Source: UBA6136 sp041158345
Lineage (GTDB): Bacteria; Pseudomonadota; Gammaproteobacteria; Methylococcales; Methylococcaceae
Length of the DNA: 20,874 nt
Reading direction: 5' to 3'
Assembly (NCBI GenBank): GCA_041158345.1
Contig: JBEBBO010000174.1
Span: 1-20,874 of the forward strand
Position 1 is the stretch's first letter. Each line of letters starts with the position of its first letter. A program made the position numbers and the translations under genes. Shown in pieces: positions 7,605 to 15,548 of the stretch. The notes below the pieces were generated by a model. That model saw nothing but the letters and a program-made list of their open reading frames with translations. It had not been told where the DNA came from and ran no database searches.

Positions 7605-8012
7605 TTGGTTAAGCTGATTGCCTTCCTGGCTTTGCTCACCGCCGCCCTCCAGTACCGTTTATGGTGGGGGGACGGTGGCGTCAGCGAGTACAAGGAAACG
7701 CTCGGACGTATCGAGGAATTACGTCGGGAAGGTGAACAGCGCCGTGCTCGGAATGCGGCCGTTGCGGCTGATGTAGCCGATCTCAGAGACGGTACAGACG
7801 CCATCGAGGAGCGAGCACGACACGATCTCGGGCTGGTTAAGCCCGGTGAGACCTTCGTCCAAGTCTACCAAGACAAAGAGTCACAGACTCCGACACCCAA
7901 GAGTGACGGGTCTGCAAAGACTGATCAAGGACGAACCAAATCCAAGGCCAAGCTGAAAAGCAAGCCGCAGTCGCCTGTCATCAAACCGGATGAGGCGATT
8001 TCCCCTCCATGA
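7605..8012 (+). CDS. ftsB: Cell division protein FtsB with a basic C-terminal tail
   Basis: FtsB is a small bitopic membrane protein that joins FtsL and FtsQ in the divisome and helps signal activation of septal peptidoglycan synthesis. A transmembrane helix (about residues 3-16) follows a very short cytoplasmic start, then QYRLWWGDGG (16-25), a periplasmic coiled coil (about 27-62) and the family hallmark AIEERARHDLGLVKPGETF (66-84). At 135 residues it is longer than E. coli FtsB (103). The extra part, about residues 91-135, is rich in Lys, Ser, Thr, Pro and Gln and looks disordered. The start is a TTG. Its place between eno and ispD is the usual one in gammaproteobacteria. Confidence 0.94.
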   Translation: MVKLIAFLALLTAALQYRLWWGDGGVSEYKETLGRIEELRREGEQRRARNAAVAADVADLRDGTDAIEERARHDLGLVKPGETFVQVYQDKESQTPTPKSDGSAKTDQGRTKSKAKLKSKPQSPVIKPDEAISPP

Positions 8013-8021
8013 TGTCCTTGT

Positions 8022-8043
8022 GGCATAGGTACAACCTATTGCC
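8022..8043 (+). other. Inverted repeat / RNA hairpin between ftsB and ispD
   Basis: GGCATAGGT at 8022-8030 can pair with ACCTATTGCC at 8034-8043 to form a 9 bp stem with one bulged T and an ACA loop. It fills much of the 54 bp spacer and ends 23 bases before the ispD ATG. No T-run follows, so it is not a standard intrinsic terminator. A role in mRNA processing, stability or ispD translation is possible but only inferred. Confidence 0.5.
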
Positions 8044-8066
8044 TCTCGGGAACCCATCGGTGAATC

Positions 8067-8759
8067 ATGAGCAATCAATACTGGGCTGTTGTCCCCGCTG
8101 CCGGTGTCGGAAAGCGAATGGGAAGCACGGTGCCCAAACAATACCTCGAAGTTCGGGGTAAAACCGTTCTGGAGCACACCCTCGAACGTATTTTATCCGT
8201 ACCCAAGATCTCCGCCATTGCCGTTGCCTTAGGCGAAGAGGATGGTTATTGGAGTGATCTTCCGATATCAAGGGATCCCCGAATCCTTCGCGCGGCCGGC
8301 GGGCGTGAGCGTTCCGACTCGGTCTATTCGGCACTCAAAAGCCTGGAAAATTTGGCCGCACCCGATGACTGGGTTCTGGTCCATGATGCCGCAAGACTTT
8401 GCCTGACGGCTGCAGACGTCCTGAAACTGATCGAAACCCTTCAGCATGATCCTGTGGGTGGAATCTTGGCCGTGCCCGTCAGCGATACGCTGAAAACCGT
8501 TGAACAGGGACTGATCATCGGGACCCCAGATCGAAGTTCGACCTGGCGCGCATTAACGCCGCAAATGTTTCGTTATGGCCTTCTGAAGACGGCTTTAGAA
8601 GAAGCCGCCGAACGCGGTAACGCGGTCACCGATGAAGCCAGTGCCATTGAACTCAGGGGATATCAGCCCCGCATCGTTGAAGGACGACCCGATAACATCA
8701 AAATCACTCGACCCGAGGATCTCCCTCTGGCCGCTTTTTATTTGGAGAACCAATGCTAA
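8067..8759 (+). CDS. ispD: 2-C-methyl-D-erythritol 4-phosphate cytidylyltransferase
   Basis: IspD couples MEP with CTP to give CDP-methylerythritol, the third step of the MEP isoprenoid pathway. The 230 residues fit the family. The CTP-binding loop PAAGVGKRMG (10-19) and Lys24 in PKQY are present, as are GGRERSDSV (78-86), the metal-binding HDAAR (106-110), TDEAS (188-192) and DNIKIT (209-214). The position after HDAAR is Leu where Pro is common (HDAARPC in E. coli), a mild change. The ribosome site is weak and a hairpin lies just upstream. The last 7 bases overlap ispF, so the two successive-pathway enzymes are likely translationally coupled (IspE acts between them). Confidence 0.97.
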   Translation: MSNQYWAVVPAAGVGKRMGSTVPKQYLEVRGKTVLEHTLERILSVPKISAIAVALGEEDGYWSDLPISRDPRILRAAGGRERSDSVYSALKSLENLAAPDDWVLVHDAARLCLTAADVLKLIETLQHDPVGGILAVPVSDTLKTVEQGLIIGTPDRSSTWRALTPQMFRYGLLKTALEEAAERGNAVTDEASAIELRGYQPRIVEGRPDNIKITRPEDLPLAAFYLENQC

Positions 8760-9229
8760 GAATCGGACAAGGATATGATGCCCATCGCTTCACCGATGGC
8801 GGACAACTCGTGCTCTGCGGCGTGCCTGTCACATATGAGAAGAGCCTTGCCGCTCATTCTGATGGCGATGTCGCATTACATGCCCTTTGTGATGCCCTTC
8901 TCGGTGCCGCAGCGATGGGTGACATTGGCCGCCACTTTCCCGATACCGATAAGACCTTCAAAGGTATCGACAGTCGCATTCTCCTGCGTGGTGTGATCGA
9001 AAAACTCAAAGAACGTGGCTACGGTGTCATAAATGTCGATGTCACGGTGGTCGCCCAGTTACCAAAACTTGCGCCCTATATTTCGAAAATGCGTGAGACC
9101 ATTGCCGAGGACCTCGAGATCGATGTGGATGCCGTCAACGTGAAGGCCACGACGACCGAGGGCATGGGTTTTGAAGGCCGTGGTGAAGGCATCTCGTCCT
9201 ATGCCGTTGCGCTGTTATCCAAAGGCTGA
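8753..9229 (+). CDS. ispF: 2-C-methyl-D-erythritol 2,4-cyclodiphosphate synthase
   Basis: IspF cyclises CDP-methylerythritol 2-phosphate to MEcPP with loss of CMP, the fifth MEP-pathway step, working as a homotrimer with zinc. The 158 residues are of standard length. The metal site is visible as Asp9 and His11 in GYDAHRF, and His43 in DVALHALCD. The conserved AHSDGD (34-39), GDIGRHFPDTD and TTEGMGFEGRGEGI follow. The ATG at 8753 lies inside the end of ispD and has its own ribosome site, GGAG at 8744-8747. Nothing looks damaged. Confidence 0.98.
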   Translation: MLRIGQGYDAHRFTDGGQLVLCGVPVTYEKSLAAHSDGDVALHALCDALLGAAAMGDIGRHFPDTDKTFKGIDSRILLRGVIEKLKERGYGVINVDVTVVAQLPKLAPYISKMRETIAEDLEIDVDAVNVKATTTEGMGFEGRGEGISSYAVALLSKG

Positions 9230-9238
9230 GTCTACGCA

Positions 9239-10285
9239 GTGGATCCCACGGCCCAACTTCATTATGTGCATGGCTCGCCCATGGCGCGTGGCACCATCAA
9301 GACCACGCCTGAAGATTTTATCGTTGAGGAGATTCTGAGTTTTGTACCCTCGGGGTCGGGTGAGCATGCTTTTGTCCATATCGAGAAGTGGGGTGAGAAC
9401 ACCGACTTTGTAGCTCGCCAACTTGCCCGCTTCACGGGAACCAAACCCCGCGATATTGGATACGCGGGCCTGAAGGATCGACACGGCAGAACTTCTCAGT
9501 GGTTTAGTGTTCAACTCCCAGGACAAGAGGATCCTGATTGGTCGCAGTGTCAGGGCGATCAATTCAGAGTATTGGCGCATACCCGAAATGACCGCAAATT
9601 GCGACGCGGCGCCATCAAGGAGAACCGATTCACCCTCACGATCAGGGATATCGACCCACCGATAGACTCCTTATTGGCGCGTATCAATGCGATTGCGGCT
9701 TCGGGTGTTCCGAATTACTTTGGACCTCAACGTTTTGGGCGGGATGGGAATAACGTTGAGCGGGCCTTGGATCTGATTCGTAATCCCAGCACGCGCATCA
9801 ACCCCAATCTCCGTGGCCTTTTCTTCTCTGCAGCACGTTCGGAGATTTTTAATCAGATCTTGTCGGAACGGGTTATGGAGGGGTCCTGGAATCTGGCCAT
9901 TCCCGGGGATGTTTACATGTTCCCCGACTCCAAGAGCCACTTTGAGGCGGCTGCCGACGATTTAGATATTCAAGATCGAATCCAGCAGATGCGGATTCAC
10001 CCCAGTGGTCCACTCGTGGGTGAGAAGCCTTCGACCGCCAGGGAAAGGGCACTGGAAATCGAAACTCGAATCCTTGCGCGTTTCACTGAACTCCATGAAG
10101 GACTCCAGCGAGAGCGGCTTGAAAGCCTCAGACGTCCCTACCGTCTCGTGCCTGAACAGCTGAGCGCTCAACCTCTCGAGAACGGGAGTTTACGTCTTCA
10201 ATTCAATCTCCCCGCCGGGACCTATGCAACCACCGTTTTAAGAGAGTTGCTGAACTTTGAATCTTCCCAGCACCCTGAGGTCTGA
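9239..10285 (+). CDS. truD: tRNA pseudouridine(13) synthase
   Basis: TruD makes pseudouridine at position 13 of tRNA-Glu in E. coli. The 348-residue protein has the defining GYAGLKDRHGRTSQWFS segment with catalytic Asp80, the same number as in E. coli, together with PNYFGPQRFGRDG and a C-terminal part ending LPAGTYATTVLREL. It starts at a GTG (9239), 9 bases after ispF; the only ribosome-site candidate is AAGG at 9222-9225, which is distant, so translation may depend on ispF. In E. coli and many relatives surE and pcm follow truD; here they are absent and a yfgD-type arsC comes next. Confidence 0.96.
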   Translation: MDPTAQLHYVHGSPMARGTIKTTPEDFIVEEILSFVPSGSGEHAFVHIEKWGENTDFVARQLARFTGTKPRDIGYAGLKDRHGRTSQWFSVQLPGQEDPDWSQCQGDQFRVLAHTRNDRKLRRGAIKENRFTLTIRDIDPPIDSLLARINAIAASGVPNYFGPQRFGRDGNNVERALDLIRNPSTRINPNLRGLFFSAARSEIFNQILSERVMEGSWNLAIPGDVYMFPDSKSHFEAAADDLDIQDRIQQMRIHPSGPLVGEKPSTARERALEIETRILARFTELHEGLQRERLESLRRPYRLVPEQLSAQPLENGSLRLQFNLPAGTYATTVLRELLNFESSQHPEV

Positions 10286-10301
10286 CGTCATAAGATCACC
10301 G

Positions 10302-10649
10302 ATGAATGTAACCATCTACCACAATCCCCGCTGTTCGAAATCCCGGCAAACACTGGACCTTATCAAATCCAGGCACATTGAGCCCTTGGTGATCGAATAC
10401 CTCAAAACACCGCCCAGTGAGGCAGAATTACGCAAGCTCATCAAAGCGCTTGGACTCAGTCCTCGGGGGCTACTTAGAAAGGGAGAGGCCGTTTACAAGG
10501 AACTCAAACTCGATGATTCCAGCATTACGGATGATCAAATCATTCAGGCCATGGTGTCGCATCCTGCCCTGATTGAACGGCCGATCGTGATTCGCGAAGA
10601 ACAAGCCGTGATTGGAAGGCCCCCTGAATCCGTCCTGACGATCCTTTAA
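10302..10649 (+). CDS. ArsC family protein of the YfgD type
   Basis: This 115-residue protein belongs to the ArsC glutaredoxin-fold family. The N-terminal motif YHNPRCSKSRQTL puts the reactive Cys11 in the expected loop. The C-terminal HPALIERPIV and IGRPPESVL match E. coli YfgD closely. True plasmid-type arsenate reductases have a different active-site loop (CGTSRNTL), and no arsR, arsB or acr3 gene is nearby, so arsenate resistance should not be assumed; YfgD-like proteins have no firmly known substrate. In E. coli yfgD lies next to hda, and here hda is two genes downstream. I chose the ATG at 10302 because it begins directly at the first strand; the longer start at 10257 would overlap truD and add 15 unrelated residues. 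It lies 16 bp after truD. Confidence 0.9.
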   Translation: MNVTIYHNPRCSKSRQTLDLIKSRHIEPLVIEYLKTPPSEAELRKLIKALGLSPRGLLRKGEAVYKELKLDDSSITDDQIIQAMVSHPALIERPIVIREEQAVIGRPPESVLTIL

Positions 10650-10683
10650 TTTTATTGCTTCGACGATTAAGACCATCAAGACC

Positions 10684-11286
10684 ATGACTGAAATTCTCAT
10701 TCTTTACTACAGCCGATACGGCGCAACGGCCGAGATGGCCAACCACATTGCCCGTGGCGTTGAAGAAGTTGAAGGCGTCAGCGCTAAAATTCGAACGGTT
10801 CCGGACGTTTCACCAACAACGGCTCAAGTGGACGACAGCATTCCTTCCGAAGGCGCGCCTTATGCAACCCTCGACGAGTTGAGAGATTGTGACGGTCTGA
10901 TCCTGGGAAGTCCCACACATTTCGGCAATATGGCGGCTGCACTCAAGCACTTTATTGATAGTTCGAGTGGCCTTTGGTTTTCGGGTGCCCTGACTGGAAA
11001 ACCGGCCGGCGTTTTTACCTCAACTTCATCCATGCACGGTGGACACGAGTCCACTCTACTCTCCATGATGCTCCCCCTACTCCATCATGGAATGGTGGTG
11101 GTTGGCATTCCGAGTCAAGAGAAAGCCTTGAGTGAAACGCGTTCCGGTGGCACCCCCTATGGACCCAGCCGACTCTCAGGGTCTGGCAAAGAGGAACTCA
11201 CTGCCGAGGAGCGTGCCCTTTGCCGTGCCTTCGGTGCGCGCATTAGTCGGACCGCGATAGCCCTCAAGCCGACACGACAGTCCTAA
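10684..11286 (+). CDS. wrbA: WrbA family NAD(P)H:quinone oxidoreductase
   Basis: WrbA is an FMN-dependent, flavodoxin-fold enzyme that reduces quinones by two electrons and so limits oxidative damage; it is cytoplasmic and tetrameric. The 200-residue length is standard. The FMN phosphate loop is YYSRYGATAEMA near the N-terminus. The second and third flavin-contact regions are GSPTHFGNM and the STSSMHGG segment, and the C-terminal GGTPYGPSRLSG is characteristic of the family. It starts 34 bp after the ArsC-like gene and ends flush against the hda start. The call is firm; the physiological quinone is not known from sequence. Confidence 0.95.
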   Translation: MTEILILYYSRYGATAEMANHIARGVEEVEGVSAKIRTVPDVSPTTAQVDDSIPSEGAPYATLDELRDCDGLILGSPTHFGNMAAALKHFIDSSSGLWFSGALTGKPAGVFTSTSSMHGGHESTLLSMMLPLLHHGMVVVGIPSQEKALSETRSGGTPYGPSRLSGSGKEELTAEERALCRAFGARISRTAIALKPTRQS

Positions 11287-11991
11287 TTGGCCGTGAGCCA
11301 GCAACTTCCCCTTCCCTTCGGTCTCGATCCTGAATACACGTTCGCAAGATTTTTGCAGGGGCCGAATGGTGAGGTGGTCCGTCACCTTGAATGCGTCGCC
11401 CAAGGGTCTGGCTCCTCACCCGTCCTGATTCACGGGCCTTTCGGGAGCGGGAAAACGCATTTGCTTCAAGCGTGTTGCATGGCGGCGGCGACTCGTGGGC
11501 AATCCGCCATGACCCTTCCCATGAAAATGGTCAGGGAACAAGGGCCGCTGGCGATTGACGGACTGGGTGAAATTGACTGTCTTTGCCTTGATGATATCGA
11601 GTCAGTCATTGGTAATGCCGCATGGGAAGACGCTCTTTTTCTTCTTTTTAATGCGCTCAAGGATCGTGAGGCGCATCTGGTCATGACGGCCAGAACGCCA
11701 CCAGACAGTTGGCCTTTTGTACTCAAAGATCTCCACAGCCGTCTCGCATCAGGCCCCATCATCGCACTCAAGCCACTCTCAGAATCTGAGTCCATTCAAG
11801 CGCTCATCGGGCATGCGAGTGCGCTGGGCCTCGAGATGAGCGAGGCCGTGGCTCACTACCTCGTTCGCCGAGTCCAACGGGATTTGGGAAGCCTGCTTCG
11901 CCAACTGGATCAACTGGATCGCGCCTCGATGGCCGCAGCCAGGCGACTGACCATCCCCTTCGTTCGATCCATTATCGATAACGACCCCTGA
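11287..11991 (+). CDS. hda: DnaA regulatory inactivator Hda
   Basis: Hda binds the DNA-loaded sliding clamp and triggers hydrolysis of ATP bound to DnaA, so that replication starts once per cycle. Near the N-terminus QQLPLPF is the clamp-binding motif. The AAA+ domain follows with Walker A GPFGSGKTH (50-58), Walker B LCLDDIE (99-105) and DLHSRLASG (148-156), which should carry the arginine finger. The C-terminal LDQLDRASMAAARRLTIPF (207-225) is typical of Hda. At 234 residues it lacks the DNA-binding domain of DnaA itself. The P-loop is a full GKT, unlike the degenerate GRS of E. coli Hda. The start is the TTG immediately after the wrbA stop; a GTG two codons later (11293) is equally plausible. 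The stop overlaps the next ATG by one base. Confidence 0.94.
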   Translation: MAVSQQLPLPFGLDPEYTFARFLQGPNGEVVRHLECVAQGSGSSPVLIHGPFGSGKTHLLQACCMAAATRGQSAMTLPMKMVREQGPLAIDGLGEIDCLCLDDIESVIGNAAWEDALFLLFNALKDREAHLVMTARTPPDSWPFVLKDLHSRLASGPIIALKPLSESESIQALIGHASALGLEMSEAVAHYLVRRVQRDLGSLLRQLDQLDRASMAAARRLTIPFVRSIIDNDP

Positions 11992-12893
11992 TGCAGGTTC
12001 ACCTGATTGGTACCGGCGGAATCGGGGGACTCTATGGGGGGCTACTGGCACGTTCAGGGTCCCGCATCACCACCCAATGCCGAAGTGATTATGAGCAAGT
12101 CAGAACGCACGGTATCCGGATCGAAAGTAGTGTAGGCCTTGGCAATTGGACCTTCAGACCCGATGCGGTTATCCGGCCCGGTGAACCCTTAAGAGAGCCG
12201 CCCGACATCGTGCTTTTGGCTGTCAAGTTGACACCCCAATGCGACCGGCTGTCACTTTTAAGACCGGTCGTTGGTCCAAAAACGGCCATTGTTTCGATTT
12301 CCAATGGCCTCGAGGTCGACGAAGAACTCGCCCACGGGTTTCCTCACAATGAGGTGCTTGGCGGCGTAGCTTTTGTGTGTACAACCCGCATCAGCCCCGG
12401 GCATATCCACCATCAGGCTTATGGGCATCTGGTGATAGGACGCTGTCCGGCGGGTCCATCGTCCATGGGCGAGACCTTGGTCAAACGTTGGGTATCAACG
12501 GGAGCGAGCGCAGAATATTCAACACAGTTGGAAAGGGTCCGTTGGCAAAAAGCGCTCTGGAACGCCTCCTTCAGTGCACTCTGCACGATCAGCAACACAC
12601 ATACTGCAGCAGTCCTCGGCACCACAGAGGAATTGGTCCGTCAGGTCATGCAAGAGATCCATCACACGGCGAACCAGTTAGGCCATTGCCTTCCTAATGG
12701 AATTATTGAAAAGCAAATCAACGGCACGCATCGTATGCCCCCTTACTTTCCGAGCATGACGTGCGATAAGGCTGCCGGTGCCCAGACCGAGGTCGAAGTA
12801 ATTCTAGGTAATGCGGTCCGAGCCGCTCACCGCGTCGGTGTCAAGACGCCCCATCTTGACACCCTGTATAGCCTTTTAAAACTTCAGTCCTAA
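11991..12893 (+). CDS. Ketopantoate reductase family (PanE/ApbA) 2-dehydropantoate 2-reductase
   Basis: This 300-residue protein has the PanE/ApbA architecture: a Rossmann NADPH domain beginning HLIGTGGIGGLYGG (4-17) and a helical C-terminal domain. Residues matching the PanE active site are visible: Asn105 in ISNGLE, Lys187 and Asn191 in WQKALWN, Ser255 in FPSMTCD and Glu267 in QTEVEV. This supports reduction of 2-dehydropantoate to pantoate for coenzyme A. However, the family contains paralogues acting on other 2-oxo acids, so I leave the symbol blank. It is joined to hda by a one-base stop-start overlap, and its stop lies 4 bp from the end of the convergent rhodanese gene, with no visible terminator between them. 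Confidence 0.88.
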   Translation: MQVHLIGTGGIGGLYGGLLARSGSRITTQCRSDYEQVRTHGIRIESSVGLGNWTFRPDAVIRPGEPLREPPDIVLLAVKLTPQCDRLSLLRPVVGPKTAIVSISNGLEVDEELAHGFPHNEVLGGVAFVCTTRISPGHIHHQAYGHLVIGRCPAGPSSMGETLVKRWVSTGASAEYSTQLERVRWQKALWNASFSALCTISNTHTAAVLGTTEELVRQVMQEIHHTANQLGHCLPNGIIEKQINGTHRMPPYFPSMTCDKAAGAQTEVEVILGNAVRAAHRVGVKTPHLDTLYSLLKLQS

Positions 12894-12897
12894 GACC

Positions 12898-13296
12898 CTA
12901 GCTTTGCTGCCAGGGAAGACCATGGAATCGCCAACCATTGATGGTAGAGCGGTGCTTCGCGTCATCGATTCCCCCCTCAAAGCCCTCATCGATGTTGGTG
13001 AGGTTCTGATATCCCGCATCCAAAAGAAGCTCTGCTGCCGCCATGGATCTTTGACCACTCCGACAGAGTAGGAAAATAGGTGTCTTTAGATCGGGTACCG
13101 TCGCCCTCACCAACGCGAGAAAGTCCGGATTCGTTGCCATGCCTGGGGCAAACTTCAAAGGAATGTTGAGAGCACCCATGGGGTGCCCGACAAAGCTGAA
13201 TTCGACCGGATCGCGCACATCAATCAACACGGCATCAGAATCTGAACTCAACGCAGCATAGGCCGCTCTTGGAGCCAGTTTTTGAATCTCAGTCAC
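12898..13296 (-). CDS. Single-domain rhodanese-like sulfurtransferase
   Basis: This is a 132-residue single rhodanese domain. The active-site loop CRSGQRS carries the sulfur-accepting Cys78, and the fold markers VLIDVRDPVEF (23-33), GHPMGALNIP (37-46) and GWRFHGLPW near the end are present. A six-residue loop starting at Cys fits a true sulfurtransferase rather than a phosphatase-like member. There is no signal peptide, so it is likely cytoplasmic. The start is a GTG at 13296 with GAGGAG 8 bases upstream. It lies 21 bp after trkA and is the last gene of the minus-strand series. Its specific sulfur donor and acceptor are unknown. Confidence 0.93.
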   Translation of the reverse strand: MTEIQKLAPRAAYAALSSDSDAVLIDVRDPVEFSFVGHPMGALNIPLKFAPGMATNPDFLALVRATVPDLKTPIFLLCRSGQRSMAAAELLLDAGYQNLTNIDEGFEGGIDDAKHRSTINGWRFHGLPWQQS

Positions 13297-13304
13297 CAGA
13301 AACT

Positions 13305-13310
13305 CTCCTC
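13305..13310 (-). promoter_or_regulatory. Shine-Dalgarno GAGGAG of the rhodanese gene
   Basis: GAGGAG on the minus strand ends 8 bases before the GTG whose first base is 13296. It is a strong site and supports the non-ATG start, which directly precedes the rhodanese domain. Confidence 0.6.
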
Positions 13311-13317
13311 ACAGGGG

Positions 13318-14688
13318 TTAAATCGTGTCGACAGCTTGGAAAAGCCGCTCGACTTCGGGAATTAGGCGCTTATCCAAGAGGAACATGATCACATGGTCAC
13401 CCTCTTGAATCACCGTGTCGTGGCGAACATGCAAGACCTCATCATCACGAACGAGGGCACCCATGACGATGCCTTCCGGCAGTTTGATTTCGTTGAGTGG
13501 AATACCAATTACGCGAGAGACGCCAACCTGACCATGTGCCACCATTTCAATGGCTTCCGATGCGCCATGACGGATGGAATGAACCTGCCCCACGTCACCG
13601 CGGCGGATGTAGCGGAGAAGCGCGCTGATGGTCGCTTGTTGTGGTGAAATCACCAAATCAACTTGCTTATCATCCACTATTTCCGAGTACGCGTCGTTAT
13701 TCACCAGGGCGATAACCCTACGGGCACCCAGCCGTTTGGCCAGCATGGCCGAGAGAATATTGGCCTCATCGTTGTTGGTAATGGCGCAAAAGACATCCGC
13801 GCTTTCGACATTCTCACTGATCAGAAGATCGCGATCGGACGCATCGCCAACCAGGACAGTCGTATTTTGTAATTGGCCGGCAATCTTCTTGGCACGCTGA
13901 GGATCGCGCTCGATCACCTTGATCGAGTAACGGCTTTCAAGTGCCAACGCAACGCGTTTACCCACATGCCCACCCCCGGCGAAAATCAGTCGCTTGTATG
14001 GCTTTTCAGTCTTCCCCAATTCGGACATGACGCCCTTGATTTCCTCACGTGAAGCCAGGAAGAAGACCTCATCTCCATGCAGAATCACCGTGCTGCCATT
14101 AGGGGCAATCGGTTGACCATTTCGAAAAATGGCCGCGATTCGTGCATGAAAATTCGGAACATGCTCGTGCAGTTCACGGATTTCCCGTCCCACCATAGGT
14201 CCACCGCGAACCGCTTGCAATGAAGCCATCCGAACCCGACCCTCGGCAAAGTCAAGGACCTGACTAGCCCCCGGATGAGAAAGCAGCCGCTCGATAAATT
14301 GCGTCACAATTTGCTCTGGACTGATCACATAATCAATCGGGATTGTCTCCGGCGAGAATAGTCCTGGGTAGGCGAAATACTCGATCGATCTCACGCGCGC
14401 GATCTTTCGCGGGACTTTGAAAAGAATGTCGGCGATCTGGCAAGCCAACATATTGGTTTCATCGTCACTGGTCGCAGCAATCAGCATGTCCGCTTCACGG
14501 GCACCCGCAGCCTGAAGAATCGGCGGATGAGCTGCATGACCGAGCACCGTTCGAATATCAAAGCGGTCTTGAAGTTTCTCAAGAATTTCCTGGCGGATAT
14601 CCACCATGACGATGTCGTTCTTTTCGCTCGCAAGACTCTGTAGCAGACTGCTACCGACCTGACCGGCTCCAAGGATTATGATTTTCAT
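13318..14688 (-). CDS. trkA: Trk system potassium transporter, NAD-binding subunit TrkA
   Basis: TrkA is the cytoplasmic regulatory subunit that gates the TrkH/TrkG potassium channels. The 456 residues equal the usual length and show the double RCK layout: a first NAD-binding domain from LGAGQVGSS (6-14), a TrkA-C domain around 140-220 ending with HGDEVFFLAS, a second NAD domain from FAGGGHVGKR (236-245) and a final TrkA-C domain ending EGDHVIMFLL. No trkH lies in the window, so the membrane partner must be encoded elsewhere. It is 14 bp after the cysQ-type gene and 21 bp before the rhodanese gene. A ribosome site is not obvious. In other gammaproteobacteria trkA often follows rsmB/fmt or trkH, so this setting is somewhat unusual. 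Confidence 0.96.
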   Translation of the reverse strand: MKIIILGAGQVGSSLLQSLASEKNDIVMVDIRQEILEKLQDRFDIRTVLGHAAHPPILQAAGAREADMLIAATSDDETNMLACQIADILFKVPRKIARVRSIEYFAYPGLFSPETIPIDYVISPEQIVTQFIERLLSHPGASQVLDFAEGRVRMASLQAVRGGPMVGREIRELHEHVPNFHARIAAIFRNGQPIAPNGSTVILHGDEVFFLASREEIKGVMSELGKTEKPYKRLIFAGGGHVGKRVALALESRYSIKVIERDPQRAKKIAGQLQNTTVLVGDASDRDLLISENVESADVFCAITNNDEANILSAMLAKRLGARRVIALVNNDAYSEIVDDKQVDLVISPQQATISALLRYIRRGDVGQVHSIRHGASEAIEMVAHGQVGVSRVIGIPLNEIKLPEGIVMGALVRDDEVLHVRHDTVIQEGDHVIMFLLDKRLIPEVERLFQAVDTI

Positions 14689-14702
14689 GTCCTGACTCGG
14701 GC

Positions 14703-15548
14703 TTATTTAGACGCGCTGAACGTCGTTTCCTGGGGAATCAACCAATCTCGCCCCACATCGCCGAATGCGAGAAAGTGCGGATTCAGCAAACTTGACTTGT
14801 GATTGTACCGAAGGCGGGCCCCATTCAAATCGATGACACGACCACCGGCCGCTTCAAGTACAGCCTGGCCAGCCGCTGTATCCCATTCTGATGTGGGTCC
14901 AAAACGCGGATAAAGATCGGCACTGCCTTCTGCCACGCGACAAAACTTGAGGGAACTGCCTGCAGGTTCCAATACCAGGGGACCCAGTTGATTGAGGTAA
15001 CCTTCAAGATCCGGCGCAGGATGGGACCGAGAACCCAAGACTCTTAACGGACAGGAAACCGGACTTTTGATCTGAATGGGGCATTTCCTTTGATCTGCAT
15101 CCATCCGGAAGGCGCCATGCTGTCCATTGCCAACATACGTAAGACCTTGAGCAGGCAGGTGCACGATGCCAAAAACAGGGTATTGATCTTTGATCAGTGC
15201 GATATTGACCGTAAATTCGCCATTGCGGTTAAGAAATTCCTTCGTGCCATCCAGAGGATCGACCAGCCAGAAGGTTGACCACTGCTGGCGTTCCGAAGGG
15301 TGAACAACAGCCGACTCCTCAGAGAGCACAGGAAGATCAGGCGTCAGGCGATGGAGGCCCTCAAGAATGCGCTGATGGCTGGCGAGATCCGCAGCGGTTA
15401 ACGGGGATGAATCTGCCTTCAGCTGAGATACGGCAGCCTGATCATAAAACGCCAAAATGTCATGGCCCGCCCTTTCGGCAAGACCAATTAAGTCTTGAAT
15501 GAGTAACTCATCCAGAATGGATGGGTCGTTTGATATTGAATTAAACAA
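14703..15548 (-). CDS. cysQ: 3'(2'),5'-bisphosphate nucleotidase CysQ-type
   Basis: CysQ belongs to the inositol monophosphatase superfamily and hydrolyses 3'-phosphoadenosine 5'-phosphate (PAP), a by-product of sulfate assimilation and of 4'-phosphopantetheine transfer. The 281-residue protein has the three magnesium-binding motifs: LSEES (75-79), DPLDGTKEF (97-105) and EWDTAAG (221-227). The DGTKEF form is typical of CysQ rather than of inositol phosphatases. The start is a TTG at 15548, since no ATG or GTG occurs before the first helix; about 15 residues precede the point where E. coli CysQ begins. It follows the HPPD-like gene by 51 bp and precedes trkA by 14 bp, on the same strand. Confidence 0.92.
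   Translation of the reverse strand: MFNSISNDPSILDELLIQDLIGLAERAGHDILAFYDQAAVSQLKADSSPLTAADLASHQRILEGLHRLTPDLPVLSEESAVVHPSERQQWSTFWLVDPLDGTKEFLNRNGEFTVNIALIKDQYPVFGIVHLPAQGLTYVGNGQHGAFRMDADQRKCPIQIKSPVSCPLRVLGSRSHPAPDLEGYLNQLGPLVLEPAGSSLKFCRVAEGSADLYPRFGPTSEWDTAAGQAVLEAAGGRVIDLNGARLRYNHKSSLLNPHFLAFGDVGRDWLIPQETTFSASK

Noticed and set aside
10302..10649. Arsenate resistance determinant
   Set aside because: The active-site loop is the YfgD form, not that of resistance-type ArsC, and there is no arsR, arsB or acr3 neighbour.
12889..12903. Bidirectional terminator between the convergent PanE-family and rhodanese genes
   Set aside because: The stop codons are only 4 bases apart and no stem-loop with a T-run is visible around them.
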